A stretch of 64,000 nucleotides of DNA, from positions 585,001 through 649,000 of the forward strand of contig NZ_BSDR01000001.1 in the NCBI RefSeq assembly GCF_027925305.1, written 5' to 3'. Below are positions 11,936 to 21,478 of this stretch, piece after piece; position 1 is the stretch's first letter, and the number at the start of each line of letters is the position of its first letter. Both the position numbers and the translations under genes were made by a program. Under the pieces are notes generated by a model that ran no database searches, was not told the origin of the DNA, and worked only from the letters and a program-made list of their open reading frames with translations. The DNA comes from Desulforhabdus amnigena. GTDB lineage: Bacteria; Desulfobacterota; Syntrophobacteria; Syntrophobacterales; Syntrophobacteraceae.

Positions 11936-12406
11936 TCACTTGTGATATGGTCCGCCCTTGATGATAGTAAAGGCCCTGTAGAGCTGTTCGGCGATCATCA
12001 AGCGGGCCATGTCATGTGGGAATGTCATCCTGGAAAGAGACAGCACGCAATCAGCGCGTTTGAGAACCTCGGGCGAGACCCCCACTGGACCGCCAATCAC
12101 CATCCACACCGAAGCCACTCCGCCATTCTGCAGTTTTTCCAGGAAGCGGGCAAAGCCGTTGGAATCCAACTGCTTTCCCCCTATATCCCATACCACTAGA
12201 TAATCTTGAGCATTCAACAGATTCAGTATCCGTTCGCCTTCGCGTTCACAAACGAGAGTTTCCGGGATTTTTGAAGATATTTTTTCCGCCTTGACGAGAT
12301 GGATTTCAATCCGCGCATAATGACGAAGGCGGTCCAGATATCTTTGGATACCCTTGTCCATTTCCTGGAAATTTGTTTTTCCGACGAAGACGAGATGAAG
12401 TTGCAT
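11936..12406 (-). CDS. rlmH: RlmH, 23S rRNA pseudouridine-1915 N3 methyltransferase
   Basis: SPOUT-class methyltransferase that modifies helix 69 of 23S rRNA in the assembled ribosome; 156 residues, normal length. Seen: the N-terminal MQLHLVFVGKTN, the knot region VWMVIGGPVGVSPEVLKRAD, and the C-terminal LSRMTFPHDMARLMIAEQLY ending AFTIIKGGPYHK. The ATG at 12406 begins the conserved region; an in-frame ATG at 12457 lies inside tlyA. It starts 11 bases after the tlyA stop and is probably the last gene of the long leftward operon. Confidence 0.96.
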   Translation of the reverse strand: MQLHLVFVGKTNFQEMDKGIQRYLDRLRHYARIEIHLVKAEKISSKIPETLVCEREGERILNLLNAQDYLVVWDIGGKQLDSNGFARFLEKLQNGGVASVWMVIGGPVGVSPEVLKRADCVLSLSRMTFPHDMARLMIAEQLYRAFTIIKGGPYHK

Positions 12407-12417
12407 GATCGAAAGAA

Positions 12418-13179
12418 CTATTCGGTAGAGGAGGGGGCTCCGGCGTAAACAGCCCATAGCAAAAATTCCTGGTTTCCCTTGGGACCAAGAATGGGAGAAG
12501 GGGTGATCCCTTTCACCTGAAGCCCTGCGTTTTGACAGAATTGAGCTATGGATTCGCAGACTTGCCGGCGCACGGCTTCGTCCCGCACCACCCCGCCCTT
12601 TCCGATGTGTTCGCGGCCGGCTTCAAACTGTGGCTTGATGAGAGCGATGAGTTGCGCACCGGCGGCAAGAAAGGGCAGCACTGCGGGAATGACGAGTTTG
12701 AGTGAGATGAAAGATGCGTCTATGGTGACGAGTTGAAGGGGTTCCGGAATGCATTCCTTTTCGAGATAGCGTATGTTTTTGCGTTCCAGAACGACGACCC
12801 TGGAATCCTGCCTCAGTTTCCAATCCAGCTGCCCATACCCCACATCCACGGCGTAAACCCGTGCGGCACCGTTCTGAAGCAGACAGTCCGTAAATCCCCC
12901 CGTGGATGCCCCCACGTCCATGGCCACCAGGCCTTGAACATCCACCTCAAAAGCCTTGAGGGCGTGTTCCAGTTTGAGGCCGCCCCGGCTGACGTAGGGG
13001 ATATCTTCACCGGTGATTTGAGTCCGGCAGTCCGTGGGCACCTTTTGACCCGCCTTCGTGATTTTTTGTCCGTCTACGAGCACTTTTGCTGCCAGTATCA
13101 GGGCCTGCGCCCTTTCGCGGCTGGGTGTCAGGCCTCTGTCCACGAGCAGTTTATCCAATCGCACGAAGGATCTGGCCAT
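12418..13179 (-). CDS. tlyA: TlyA family rRNA methyltransferase/hemolysin-like protein
   Basis: 253 residues. An N-terminal S4 RNA-binding domain ([19 protein letters not shown], about 7-65) is joined to an FtsJ-like SAM-dependent methyltransferase ([20 protein letters not shown], about 84-103; [20 protein letters not shown]). In mycobacteria TlyA makes 2'-O-methylcytidines in rRNA, and that role is only assumed here. The start overlaps the end of dxs by 29 bases, and the pairing dxs-tlyA is common in this group. Confidence 0.93.
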   Translation of the reverse strand: MARSFVRLDKLLVDRGLTPSRERAQALILAAKVLVDGQKITKAGQKVPTDCRTQITGEDIPYVSRGGLKLEHALKAFEVDVQGLVAMDVGASTGGFTDCLLQNGAARVYAVDVGYGQLDWKLRQDSRVVVLERKNIRYLEKECIPEPLQLVTIDASFISLKLVIPAVLPFLAAGAQLIALIKPQFEAGREHIGKGGVVRDEAVRRQVCESIAQFCQNAGLQVKGITPSPILGPKGNQEFLLWAVYAGAPSSTE

Positions 13180-15082
13180 GACGCTCCTTCAGCAGAGTGT
13201 ACGCCGCATTTTCTATGCCTTCAGCATCTATGCCACAGAGATTCCTTATGATCTTCTGGCTGCCGTGGGGCACAAAAGCGTCAGGGAGGCCCAGTCTCAA
13301 GAAGGACTTCGGCAGGCAGCCGGCCTCCTGCAGCATCTCCAGTATCGCACTTCCGAATCCCCCCTGGATCACATTCTCTTCAATGGTGATGACGCAGCCG
13401 GTTTTCCTTGTCCACGACAAGATCAGCTCCTGATCAAGGGGTTTGATGAACCTGGCGTTGATGACGGCTGCACGGATATTGTTTTGCTCCAATCGTTCGG
13501 CAGCTTCCATGGCGGGATGCACCGTGGAACCCGCAGCAATGAGCAGCAGGTCATTTCCCTCACGCAGGAGCTCTCCTTTGCCCATGGGGAGCGTGTGGAA
13601 ATCTTCGTCCATGGCGACTCCCAAACCATTTCCCCGCGGATATCTTACGGCAACGGGGCCATTGTATTCCACGGCGGTTTTCAGCATGTGCCGCAGTTCG
13701 TTTTCGTCCTTGGGGGCCATCACTACCATGTTGGGAATATGGCGCAGAAAAGAGAGGTCAAATGCTCCATGGTGCGTCGGACCGTCTTCACCCACTATCC
13801 CGGCGCGGTCCATGGCAAATACGACGTGCAGGTTCTGCAGGCAGACATCGTGAATGATCTGGTCGTAGGCGCGCTGCAGAAACGTGGAATAGATGGCCAC
13901 CACCGGCTTGAAGCCTTCAGTGGCAAGACCTGCCGCAAAAGTAACGGCATGCTGTTCGGCGATGCCCACATCGAAAAACCTGGCGGGAAAGCGCTGAGAG
14001 AAGCCTTCAAGCCCTGTTCCTTGAGGCATGGCCGCAGTGATGGCCACTATCTTTGGATCGGATTCCGCAAGGCTGGTGATGGAACTTCCGAATACCTTGG
14101 TGTAGGACGGAGCACACGCTCCACCGTTGGAAGAGCCGCAACTCTCGCCCGTTGCGATGTCGAAGGAACCAACGCCATGAAAGCTCGTAGGATCGCATTC
14201 CGCGGGCTTATATCCCTTGCCCTTCTGGGTCATGACATGAATGAGAACAGGCCCTTCGATGTGACTGGCGGTTTCGAAGGTTTCAATGAGGCGATCCAGG
14301 CGGTGGCCCTTGATGGGACCGATATAATGGAAATCCAGGGCTTGAAAGAGCATGCCCGGAGTGAGGAGAGTCATCAATGAATCTTCACTGCGCTTGAGGA
14401 TCTGGAGAATATTGGGGCCCAGGCCGGGAATCGACTTGAGGAAATCCTCCACATCCTTTTTGAGATTCATGAGGGTCTTGTTGGAGAGTTTGCGGCTCAG
14501 AAAGGAGGAGAGGGCTCCAACGTTGGGAGAAATGGACATTTCATTGTCGTTGAGTACCACGATGAGGTTTTTGTTCAGGTCTCCTGCGTGGTTGAGGGCT
14601 TCGAAGGCCATGCCGCCCGTCATGCTTCCGTCACCGATGACGGCGATGGCCCGGTGCGAGCTCTCCTTGAGGGCCTTTGCGACCGTTATTCCAAGAGCGG
14701 CAGAAATGGAAGTCCCGGAATGTCCCGTTCCGAAGGCGTCGAACTTGCTCTCGGATCTTCTGGGAAAACCGCTGATTCCCTGGTATTGCCGCAGCGTATG
14801 GAACTGAGACCGACGCCCCGTCAGAATTTTATGGGTGTAGGCCTGATGGCCTACGTCCCAGATGATCCGGTCGGCGGCGGTGTCAAACACGTAATGAAGA
14901 GCAAGCGTCAGTTCGACCACTCCGAGATTCGGAGCCAGGTGCCCACCATTTTTAGCAACCGTACAGATGATCATTTCGCGGATTTCCTCCGCCAGTTGTT
15001 GCAGTTGTGGAATGGATAAATTTTTCAGTTGCGATGGGCAATCAATCTGAGAAAGTAGCGTTTTGACTTCTTGATCTTTCAA
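13151..15082 (-). CDS. dxs: 1-deoxy-D-xylulose-5-phosphate synthase
   Basis: Condenses pyruvate and glyceraldehyde 3-phosphate to DXP, the first step of the MEP isoprenoid route; 643 residues. Seen: [37 protein letters not shown], the thiamine-diphosphate signature [20 protein letters not shown] (about 143-162) with LNDNEMSIS, and in the second half [17 protein letters not shown] and [16 protein letters not shown]. It follows ispA on the same strand. A degraded repeat fragment lies in the 87-base gap before it. Confidence 0.98.
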   Translation of the reverse strand: MKDQEVKTLLSQIDCPSQLKNLSIPQLQQLAEEIREMIICTVAKNGGHLAPNLGVVELTLALHYVFDTAADRIIWDVGHQAYTHKILTGRRSQFHTLRQYQGISGFPRRSESKFDAFGTGHSGTSISAALGITVAKALKESSHRAIAVIGDGSMTGGMAFEALNHAGDLNKNLIVVLNDNEMSISPNVGALSSFLSRKLSNKTLMNLKKDVEDFLKSIPGLGPNILQILKRSEDSLMTLLTPGMLFQALDFHYIGPIKGHRLDRLIETFETASHIEGPVLIHVMTQKGKGYKPAECDPTSFHGVGSFDIATGESCGSSNGGACAPSYTKVFGSSITSLAESDPKIVAITAAMPQGTGLEGFSQRFPARFFDVGIAEQHAVTFAAGLATEGFKPVVAIYSTFLQRAYDQIIHDVCLQNLHVVFAMDRAGIVGEDGPTHHGAFDLSFLRHIPNMVVMAPKDENELRHMLKTAVEYNGPVAVRYPRGNGLGVAMDEDFHTLPMGKGELLREGNDLLLIAAGSTVHPAMEAAERLEQNNIRAAVINARFIKPLDQELILSWTRKTGCVITIEENVIQGGFGSAILEMLQEAGCLPKSFLRLGLPDAFVPHGSQKIIRNLCGIDAEGIENAAYTLLKERHGQILRAIG

Positions 15083-15109
15083 GGCTCAACCTCTCCGTCT
15101 ATCTATAAC

Positions 15110-15142
15110 CCCATGACCGGCGGTCACAACGAAACATGAAAA
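15110..15142 (-). repeat. Fragment of the GGCTCATG-family dispersed repeat
   Basis: CCATGACCGG-CGGTCACAACGAAACATGAAAA corresponds to one end of the 130-bp repeat found complete at 29178, 29470 and 40739. It lies in the short ispA-dxs gap and holds a small palindrome (GACCG-GCGGTC). Confidence 0.6.
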
Positions 15143-15169
15143 TGCAAGCCGGGATTCTTTCCCGATTTA

Positions 15170-16069
15170 TTAAGCTTTACGCACTAAAAGATACTGAGCG
15201 ATGGCCCGCAGAGGATCGGCCTTCTCATCGAAATTCGACAGAGCCTCCATCGCTCCCTTGACATGGGCCAGAGCCGCCTCTTTTGAGCGCGTCATTCCCA
15301 GAAGAACGGGATAAGTCTTCTTGTTCTTCGCTATATCTGAACCGGGTGTTTTTCCCATGAGTGCAGCATCTCCCTCTATGTCCAGAATATCATCCGTGAT
15401 CTGGAATGCCAGTCCGAAATGCTGCCCGTATCGTGTGAGGATAGCAATCTGTTCCTCCGTTCCTCCTCCCAGCAAGGCCCCCACTTCCAGGGAAGCGGAA
15501 AGGAGAGCGCCCGTTTTGTGGATGTGCATATATTCCACCGTAGCCACGTCCACGGCCTGGTTTTCACTTTCAAGGTCAATGACCTGTCCGCCGACCATAC
15601 CCCGGTATCCGGACGCCTTCACGACGATGCCGATCACCTTGAGCAACTTGTCCGCAGGAAAATCCTTCTGCATCTGACCTTCCGCGATAAACCCGAAAGC
15701 TTCTGTCAGCAAAGCGTCCCCCGCCAGAATGGCGATGGCTTCACCAAAGGCTTTGTGGCAGGTTGGCTTGCCTCTGCGGAAGTCATCGTTGTCCATAGCG
15801 GGAAGATCATCGTGAATCAGGGAGTAAGTATGAATCATCTCCAGTGCGCACGCGGCGGGCAGAATGCTTTCTGGGGTGCCACCGACCACTTCGGCTGCAG
15901 CAAGGCAGAGAATTGGGCGAAGCCTTTTCCCCCCGGCAAAGAGACTGTAACGCGATGCTTCGAGGACACTCTTTTCGAGACCCGCCGGCACCGGAAACAG
16001 CCTTTCCAGGGCGGCATCCACCATCTGCTTTCGTTCCGCCAGATAACCCTTCAGATTGAAGTCGTTCAT
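15170..16069 (-). CDS. ispA: Polyprenyl synthetase, farnesyl diphosphate synthase type
   Basis: Chain-elongating prenyltransferase making GPP/FPP from IPP and DMAPP; 299 residues. The first aspartate-rich motif has the IspA form, HDDLPAMDNDDFRRGKPT (about 85-102), and the second is QITDDILDIEGD (about 222-233). GGKRLRPILCLAA and GQVIDLESE are also present. The ATG at 16069 (MNDFNLKGYLAER) is taken; an ATG at 16084 adds five residues and neither has a strong ribosome site. The order xseA-xseB-ispA-dxs-tlyA matches many proteobacteria. Confidence 0.95.
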   Translation of the reverse strand: MNDFNLKGYLAERKQMVDAALERLFPVPAGLEKSVLEASRYSLFAGGKRLRPILCLAAAEVVGGTPESILPAACALEMIHTYSLIHDDLPAMDNDDFRRGKPTCHKAFGEAIAILAGDALLTEAFGFIAEGQMQKDFPADKLLKVIGIVVKASGYRGMVGGQVIDLESENQAVDVATVEYMHIHKTGALLSASLEVGALLGGGTEEQIAILTRYGQHFGLAFQITDDILDIEGDAALMGKTPGSDIAKNKKTYPVLLGMTRSKEAALAHVKGAMEALSNFDEKADPLRAIAQYLLVRKA

Positions 16070-16361
16070 TGTAATTTTGTCCATTCATATTGGAAGATTT
16101 TATAACATATTAACATACCATGCTTGATCGAGGCTTTCCACTCTTTTGAGACATAACAAAGCAATTCTCATTTTAGATGTCTCTCATGGTATTGGCATTT
16201 CCGACATCCCCATTGATCGCCCTTCAAAGAGGAATTTTATCCTAAAAAATTCCCCCCCTTGAGGGGGGCAGGGGGGGTAGGTTTTTCAAAATGAAAATTG
16301 CTGGACATAACATGCATGCGAGAATGCGCCATTCGAGAATCGGCGGCAACGCTAAAAAGTC
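16070..16361. other. Gap between ispA and xseB with a C/G-tract palindrome
   Basis: 292 bases without a gene inside an otherwise tight operon. AT-rich near ispA; at 16241-16289 it holds a palindrome of C7 and G6-7 tracts (CCCCCCCTTGAGGGGGG) like the one at 27361 and the core of the 112-bp element. No convincing promoter was seen. Confidence 0.6.
16241..16289. repeat. C/G-tract palindromic repeat
   Basis: AAAAATTCCCCCCCTTGAGG followed by GGGGCAGGGGGGGTAGG resembles 27361-27402 and, in reverse, the centre of the elements at 47714 and 61309 (GACACCCC, then a run of C, then GAGGG and AATT). It may be a stripped core of the same family. Confidence 0.6.
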
Positions 16362-16616
16362 TCATTCGTTGGAATTTTTTGCCGTTGTGGGTTCAAAAGG
16401 CACAACACTCCAGCTCCCCTCCGGGTCCTTGAGGAGCATCTGAACTTTGTTTTCCGCTTCTTCCAGCTTCTGATGGCAGTACTGCGCCAATTTTATTCCC
16501 TCTGTGAAAGATTCCATAGCTTCTTCCAGGGGGAGATCCCCCTTCTCCAGCTTTTCAACGATCATCTGTAGTTTCTTGAGAGCCTCTTCAAACGGTTCAC
16601 CCTTTTTCTTAGCCAC
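16362..16616 (-). CDS. xseB: Exodeoxyribonuclease VII small subunit
   Basis: Partner of XseA in the single-strand exonuclease VII; 84 residues. The family core is FEEALKKLQMIVEKLEKGDL, followed by PLEEAMESFTEGIKLAQYCHQKLEEAENKV. The start is a GTG at 16616 with AAAGGATATGCC just before it; the in-frame ATG at 16736 would reach the end of xseA and add 40 unrelated residues. It lies 126 bases downstream of xseA. Confidence 0.93.
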   Translation of the reverse strand: MAKKKGEPFEEALKKLQMIVEKLEKGDLPLEEAMESFTEGIKLAQYCHQKLEEAENKVQMLLKDPEGSWSVVPFEPTTAKNSNE

Positions 16617-16742
16617 GGCATATCCTTTGTTTGAAATTCCTCTTCGGGGGGTGCAGAGAGATGTATATATGCTTGCTTTCCCTTTCCGCCACGAGGGGAG
16701 AATTGCATCGTTCGATGGAGTGAAACCATTGGCCACCGCGTG

Positions 16743-18113
16743 CTAGGGCTTCACTTCCAGTACTTTGCATTCCAGATAACCTTCGGAAAGCTGCACGAGA
16801 ACATCCTGCCCTTGAGAGACCTCGGCCGCTCTTCGCAGGACCTTTTTGTCCGGAAGGCGGTACGTGATGGAGTACCCGCGGGCCAGAACTCCCAGTGGGC
16901 TTAGACTCTCCAGTTGGGCGGTGGAACTTTGCAGCTTGAATCGATTCGCGTCAAGGATCTTTTGCTGGTGCAGGACGAGTTCCCGGTACTGCTGATCCAG
17001 CACCTTTCGATATGCCTGAATATCCCTGGCGGGATGAGTCCTTTGAAGCTTCTCCGTGAGATGCGTATGAAGCGTGCGTAATCTTTCCAGGTGCCTGCCA
17101 AAGGCCAGCTGCAGCCGCTCCAGACGGTCATCCACAAAGAGCCGCAGGTCTGCGAGCCGTCTCTGAGGGTGGACGAGCCTTTTTTCCAGAAAGTCCAGGT
17201 GCTGCTGATATTTCATGATTTTCTGGGCTGCAGCCTGCAGGATGCGTTCATGCAGGTTCGAAAGGTCCCTATGGAAACGTTCCAGCTGAGAAACAACCCA
17301 TTCGGCTGCGGCGGTAGGGGTGGGAACACGCATGTCGGCGGCCAGATCGGAGATGGTAAAGTCGATTTCGTGACCCACCGCCGAAATGGTTGGAACGTGC
17401 GAGGCTGCAATGGCCCGGGCCACGATCTCCTCGTTGAACGGCCAGAGATCCTCCATGCTTCCTCCTCCCCGCCCCACGATGATCACGTCCCATTGAAACT
17501 CCTCCGCCAGAAGATTTGCCGCATTCAATGCTGCGGCGATTTCTCCCGCCGCTTCCTGGCCTTGTACGCGCACCGGAAGCAGGGTCACTGAGAGGGGATA
17601 GGGACTCCGCCGCAGCACCTTCAGAATATCCTGAATGGCGGCTCCCGTTGGGGAGGTAATGATGGCGATATTCTGAGGGCAGGGGGGGAGGGGGAGTTTC
17701 AACCCGGAATCGAAGAGGCCTTCCGATTCGAGCTTTTTCTTGAGCTGCTCGAAAGCCAGCTGAAGAGCACCCAATCCCTGGGGTTCCATGACTTCTATGA
17801 TGAGCTGATATTCCCCGCGGGGTTCATACACGCTCAGACGTGCCTGGCAGAGCACCTGGAGTCCCGATTCGGGAACAAAGCGGAGACGGCGCTGCTGAGG
17901 ACGAAAAAAAACGGCTTTAATCTGGCTCTGATCGTCCTTGAGAGTGAAATAGTAGTGACCCGAAGCGGGAACTCGAAAGTTGGAAATTTCTCCCTTCACC
18001 CATACCAGAGGGAAATTGGATTCGAGAGTCCCCCTGATCTGAGCGTTCAGTTCACTGACGGTAAAAACGCTCGGTTTTTCTTCTAAAACAGGATGGAGCA
18101 TAGTGGAGCTCAT
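16743..18113 (-). CDS. xseA: Exodeoxyribonuclease VII large subunit
   Basis: Catalytic subunit of exonuclease VII, which degrades single-stranded DNA from both ends; 456 residues. The N-terminal OB fold (about 15-110) contains WVKGEISNFRVPASGHYYFT. The catalytic domain contains ITSPTGAAIQDI, VQGQEAAGEIAAALNAAN, IVGRGGGSMEDLWPFNEE and AVGHEIDFTISDLAADMR, all diagnostic. Long coiled coils follow at about 270-390. The upstream gene is a permease of the peptide transporter, 11 bases away, so the nuclease genes ride on that operon. Confidence 0.97.
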   Translation of the reverse strand: MSSTMLHPVLEEKPSVFTVSELNAQIRGTLESNFPLVWVKGEISNFRVPASGHYYFTLKDDQSQIKAVFFRPQQRRLRFVPESGLQVLCQARLSVYEPRGEYQLIIEVMEPQGLGALQLAFEQLKKKLESEGLFDSGLKLPLPPCPQNIAIITSPTGAAIQDILKVLRRSPYPLSVTLLPVRVQGQEAAGEIAAALNAANLLAEEFQWDVIIVGRGGGSMEDLWPFNEEIVARAIAASHVPTISAVGHEIDFTISDLAADMRVPTPTAAAEWVVSQLERFHRDLSNLHERILQAAAQKIMKYQQHLDFLEKRLVHPQRRLADLRLFVDDRLERLQLAFGRHLERLRTLHTHLTEKLQRTHPARDIQAYRKVLDQQYRELVLHQQKILDANRFKLQSSTAQLESLSPLGVLARGYSITYRLPDKKVLRRAAEVSQGQDVLVQLSEGYLECKVLEVKP

Positions 18114-18124
18114 GGGAATCTTTC

Positions 18125-19168
18125 CTATTGAAAAAGCTTTGGATCCATAGCGTCGCGCAGCCCTTCTCCTACCAGATTGTAGGCGGTAATGCTAAGAAAA
18201 ATCGCAAGACCGGGGAAGAATGTGAGCCACCAGGCAAATTCGATGTAATCCCGGCTCTGAGACAGGATGTCTCCCCAGCTTGGAGTTGGAGGCGGTACGC
18301 CGAACCCAAGAAAACTGAGGCTCGACTCGGTCAGAATCGCTCCGGCAATGCCGAATACGGCGGAAACCAGAACGGGGGCCATGGCGTTGGGAAGCATGTG
18401 GAGGAAAATGAGCCGCACATGTGATGCCCCCAGGGCTCGGGAAGCCATGATGAAATCCAACCGCTTCAATTTGAAAAATTCCGCCCGTACGAAACGCGCC
18501 ACTCCCGTCCACCCGGTGAGGCCGATCACCACCATGATGTTGTAAATGCTCGGAGGCAGAAAGGCGATGATGGCGATGATGAGAAAGAAGGTGGGAATAG
18601 TGAGCAGTATTTCTATGATTCTGCTGATCACCTGGTCCGACCAGCCGCCGAAATATCCGGCAAGAGCCCCCAGAAGGATGCCAATGAGAAGGGCGATGCC
18701 TACGGCCACGAATCCAACGGAAAGAGAGATGCGGGCCCCGTGAATCATGCGGCTCAGCACATCCCGTCCGCTGTCGTCCGTACCGAACCAGTGCGCTTTG
18801 CTCGGCGGCGCCAGGCTTTCCAGTAGGTCATATTCCGTGGGGGAGTAGGGCACCGGAGGCCAGACGGCAAAGTTTCCTTCCCCTCCCCCACTGTATTGAA
18901 GAACGAATGGAACCTCCTTCTTCATTTCCTTCCAGGTCGCAGTTCCCACCTGTTCCTCACCGGAAAAGATGGGCCAATGCCATTGACCCTGGTATCGGAA
19001 AAAAATGGGGCGGTCATTGGCCAAAAGGGGGGCAAAGATGGCGACGAAAAAGAGCGACAAAGTGACCCAGAGGCCCAGCAGGGCAAGCCTTTTTTTCTTG
19101 AAATGGTACCAGACCATTTTCCAGTAGGAGTTTGGAGGTGACTTTTGGGAAATGTCTTTGCTGTTCAT
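18125..19168 (-). CDS. Peptide ABC transporter permease, YejE/OppC-like
   Basis: Inner-membrane channel subunit, 347 residues. After TM1 (LGLWVTLSLFFVAIFAPLLA, about 32-51) there is a roughly 75-residue periplasmic insert (about 52-125), as in YejE. Then come HWFGTDDSGRDVLSRMIHGA and five more spans. The EAA loop reads ASRALGASHVRLIFLHMLPN, ready to dock an ATPase. It ends the transporter set (binding protein, nudC, OppB-like, OppC-like). No ATP-binding subunit gene is in the window, so the ATPase must be encoded elsewhere. Confidence 0.93.
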   Translation of the reverse strand: MNSKDISQKSPPNSYWKMVWYHFKKKRLALLGLWVTLSLFFVAIFAPLLANDRPIFFRYQGQWHWPIFSGEEQVGTATWKEMKKEVPFVLQYSGGGEGNFAVWPPVPYSPTEYDLLESLAPPSKAHWFGTDDSGRDVLSRMIHGARISLSVGFVAVGIALLIGILLGALAGYFGGWSDQVISRIIEILLTIPTFFLIIAIIAFLPPSIYNIMVVIGLTGWTGVARFVRAEFFKLKRLDFIMASRALGASHVRLIFLHMLPNAMAPVLVSAVFGIAGAILTESSLSFLGFGVPPPTPSWGDILSQSRDYIEFAWWLTFFPGLAIFLSITAYNLVGEGLRDAMDPKLFQ

Positions 19169-19273
19169 AGTTCACGCTTTGTTTTCCGATAGATGAAGGA
19201 AATCCTCATGATTCGGTGGTTGACCAAGTAATGAACCTCTCGCTGAAGTTTGGTTTCCCACGCTTCTTACGTG

Positions 19274-20272
19274 TCACTCCAGCTTGATCCTGGGATCGAG
19301 GGTGGCGTAGAGGATATCCGAGATGAGCAGCCCAATCAGGGTGAGAAAGGCCGAAAGGGTTGTGATGGCCATGATCACCGGGTAGTCGCGGCTCAGTACC
19401 GCCTCGAATCCCAATTGCCCCATCCCGGGAATGGAAAAAATGCTTTCGATGATGACGCTTCCGCCGAACATGGATGGAAGGAGAAAGGCGAGCAACGTGA
19501 TGATGGGCAGGAGGGCATTGCGGAAGGCGTGTTTGAAAATCACCACGCGTTCACTCAGTCCCTTGGCCCGTGCCGTGCGGATGTAATCCTCACGAATGAC
19601 TTCGAGCATATCCGCACGCGTCAGTCTTGAAAGGTACGCGAGCCCTCCGTAGGTGAGGCAGATGACCGGCAGGATCAGGTGCCAGAGGCGATCTGCCAGC
19701 CATTGGGCAAAAGGCAAGGTTTCTGCGCCGATGGAAGAAATTCCGTAAACGGGGAAAATATCCCAGAAATCTCCCCCTCCAAAAAGCATGATGAGCAGAA
19801 CAGCTACCCAGAAGCTGGGGAGTGAGTACAGAAAAAAGAAAAAGAGCGTCAGCAAACGATCCGAAAAGGATCCCGAGCGGGTGGCCGAATAGATGCCGCA
19901 GGGGATAGCGATGAGGTAGACGAGAAAAATGGAAATCACATTGAGCTGAATGGTTATGGGAAGCCTTTCAGCAATCTTGTCCCAGACTCTGCGATGATCC
20001 TTGTAGGATGTGCCGAAGTCCAGCGTGAAAACGCGTTTTACCCAAAGAAGGTATTGGACGGGAAGGGGCTTATCCAACCCGTAGAGTTTCTTGGTCTGTT
20101 CGATGATTTGTTGAGAAAGGGCTGAATCGCCTATCTGCCCCTGACTGGCCATCTGGAGTTTCAAAACAGCCGGATTTCCCGGTGCCAGTTGGATGATCAA
20201 AAAGGTGATGAGGGTAATCCCCAAAAGCGTTGGAATGATCTGAAGAAGCCTCTTGAACAGGTAGGCACTCAT
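19274..20272 (-). CDS. Peptide ABC transporter permease, YejB/OppB-like
   Basis: Inner-membrane channel subunit, 332 residues and six predicted spans. The N-terminal YLFKRLLQIIPTLLGITLIT is typical of the family. The EAA loop reads RTARAKGLSERVVIFKHAFRN, and the C-terminal region GSVIIESIFSIPGMGQLG matches OppB/DppB/YejB. AAAGGGG stands 10 bases before the ATG. It lies between nudC and the YejE-like permease gene, from which it is separated by 105 bases. Confidence 0.94.
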   Translation of the reverse strand: MSAYLFKRLLQIIPTLLGITLITFLIIQLAPGNPAVLKLQMASQGQIGDSALSQQIIEQTKKLYGLDKPLPVQYLLWVKRVFTLDFGTSYKDHRRVWDKIAERLPITIQLNVISIFLVYLIAIPCGIYSATRSGSFSDRLLTLFFFFLYSLPSFWVAVLLIMLFGGGDFWDIFPVYGISSIGAETLPFAQWLADRLWHLILPVICLTYGGLAYLSRLTRADMLEVIREDYIRTARAKGLSERVVIFKHAFRNALLPIITLLAFLLPSMFGGSVIIESIFSIPGMGQLGFEAVLSRDYPVIMAITTLSAFLTLIGLLISDILYATLDPRIKLE

Positions 20273-20410
20273 GATGTGCGAAGCCCCTTTCTGTGTGAAA
20301 GCCCTGGCAGTGAAGCGTATTTCCGAATGAACATCGTTTTTTCATCTTCCCTACGACTTGCTCGCGAAACCGTTTTTTGGGGGTGAGGGAGGGACTGTTC
20401 GCCTCTCGAC

Positions 20411-21391
20411 CTATCGGCTCACGATCTGTTCATTGATGCCCGGAAGGCTCTTGAGGGGAGTTGTACCTTCCGCATCGAACCAGTCTTCAATCAGTCTGTA
20501 GGCAATGGACAAGGGCGTTGGAAGGCGGAATGTGCCCGCCCTGAGCCCCTTCTCGATGTCACGCCTTGAAAACCATCCGGCATCTTCCAGTTCATTATCA
20601 TCGAGTCGAACAGGGGCTTTCACTGCTTCCGCCATAAAACCCAGCATGATGGAACTCGGAAAGGGCCATGGCTGAGAGGAATGATAATTGGCCCTGGTGA
20701 CCTCAATTCCCGTTTCTTCCATGACTTCACGCACTACAGCGCTTTCAAGGGTTTCCCCGGGTTCCACGAAACCTGCAAGAGTGGAATACATGTGCTGGGG
20801 CCATACCGTCTGCCGTCCCAACAGACAATATTCCCCGGAACTCACAAGCACGATGATGGCCGGATCCGTTCGAGGAAAATGCTGCTGCCCGCAATCCGGG
20901 TTCGTGCAAACTCTTACATGTCCTCCCAGTGCCGTAGCCGTAGGGCTGCCGCAGTCTCCGCAGAAACGGTTGCGGCGATGCCAGTGGGCGATGGCCCTGG
21001 CGTAAGCCAGCAAGGCTCCATCGCGCCGTCCGAGCATTGCGCTCACTCGCCGCAGATCCTGAAATTTCCCCAGCCCCGCAATATGAGAGGGCGGGGAATC
21101 CTCCCGATCAGGCAAGTCTACTGCAAAATAAACCCTTTCACCATCCTCCCCGAGTAGGGTGACGGATTCGGCCAGTTCTATCGCATCACCCAGGTGAGCC
21201 CGCGAAAGCAGGACCGGTCTGGGATTTCCCTCTTCGGAAAACAAATTCTTGGTCTGCCAGAGGGGAATGAATCGCGAGTTGGAAGCCTCCATCTGTTCTC
21301 TGATCCACTTTTCGTCTTTGCGTTTGAGGTGAATCCGATCGATGGAATACATGGAAAAACCGTTTAAAGAGGAACGTTCGTAATGGTCCAT
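20411..21391 (-). CDS. nudC: NAD(H) diphosphatase / NAD-decapping Nudix hydrolase NudC
   Basis: Cleaves NADH to NMNH and AMP, and removes NAD caps from RNA in E. coli; 326 residues. Seen: a zinc ribbon FCGDCGSPTATALGGHVRVC with a second CTNPDCGQQHFPRTDPA, a full Nudix box GFVEPGETLESAVVREVMEE (GX5EX7REXXEEXG), and the NudC-specific SQPWPFPSSIMLGF. All catalytic glutamates are present. It is placed between the binding protein and permease genes of a peptide transporter, which is unusual. The start is uncertain: an ATG 14 codons downstream is also possible. Confidence 0.94.
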   Translation of the reverse strand: MDHYERSSLNGFSMYSIDRIHLKRKDEKWIREQMEASNSRFIPLWQTKNLFSEEGNPRPVLLSRAHLGDAIELAESVTLLGEDGERVYFAVDLPDREDSPPSHIAGLGKFQDLRRVSAMLGRRDGALLAYARAIAHWHRRNRFCGDCGSPTATALGGHVRVCTNPDCGQQHFPRTDPAIIVLVSSGEYCLLGRQTVWPQHMYSTLAGFVEPGETLESAVVREVMEETGIEVTRANYHSSQPWPFPSSIMLGFMAEAVKAPVRLDDNELEDAGWFSRRDIEKGLRAGTFRLPTPLSIAYRLIEDWFDAEGTTPLKSLPGINEQIVSR

Positions 21392-21478
21392 GAATGTCTT
21401 GTCTGTTCCGTTGTCGAATACTTCGAGTGAAGCGTTTTAACGAATCTGATTTCCCGGCGAAAGTGCTGCGCCGGCATC

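Noticed and set aside
13058-14380. Open frame of 440 codons on the plus strand
   Set aside because: Antisense to dxs and tlyA, both of which have all family motifs.
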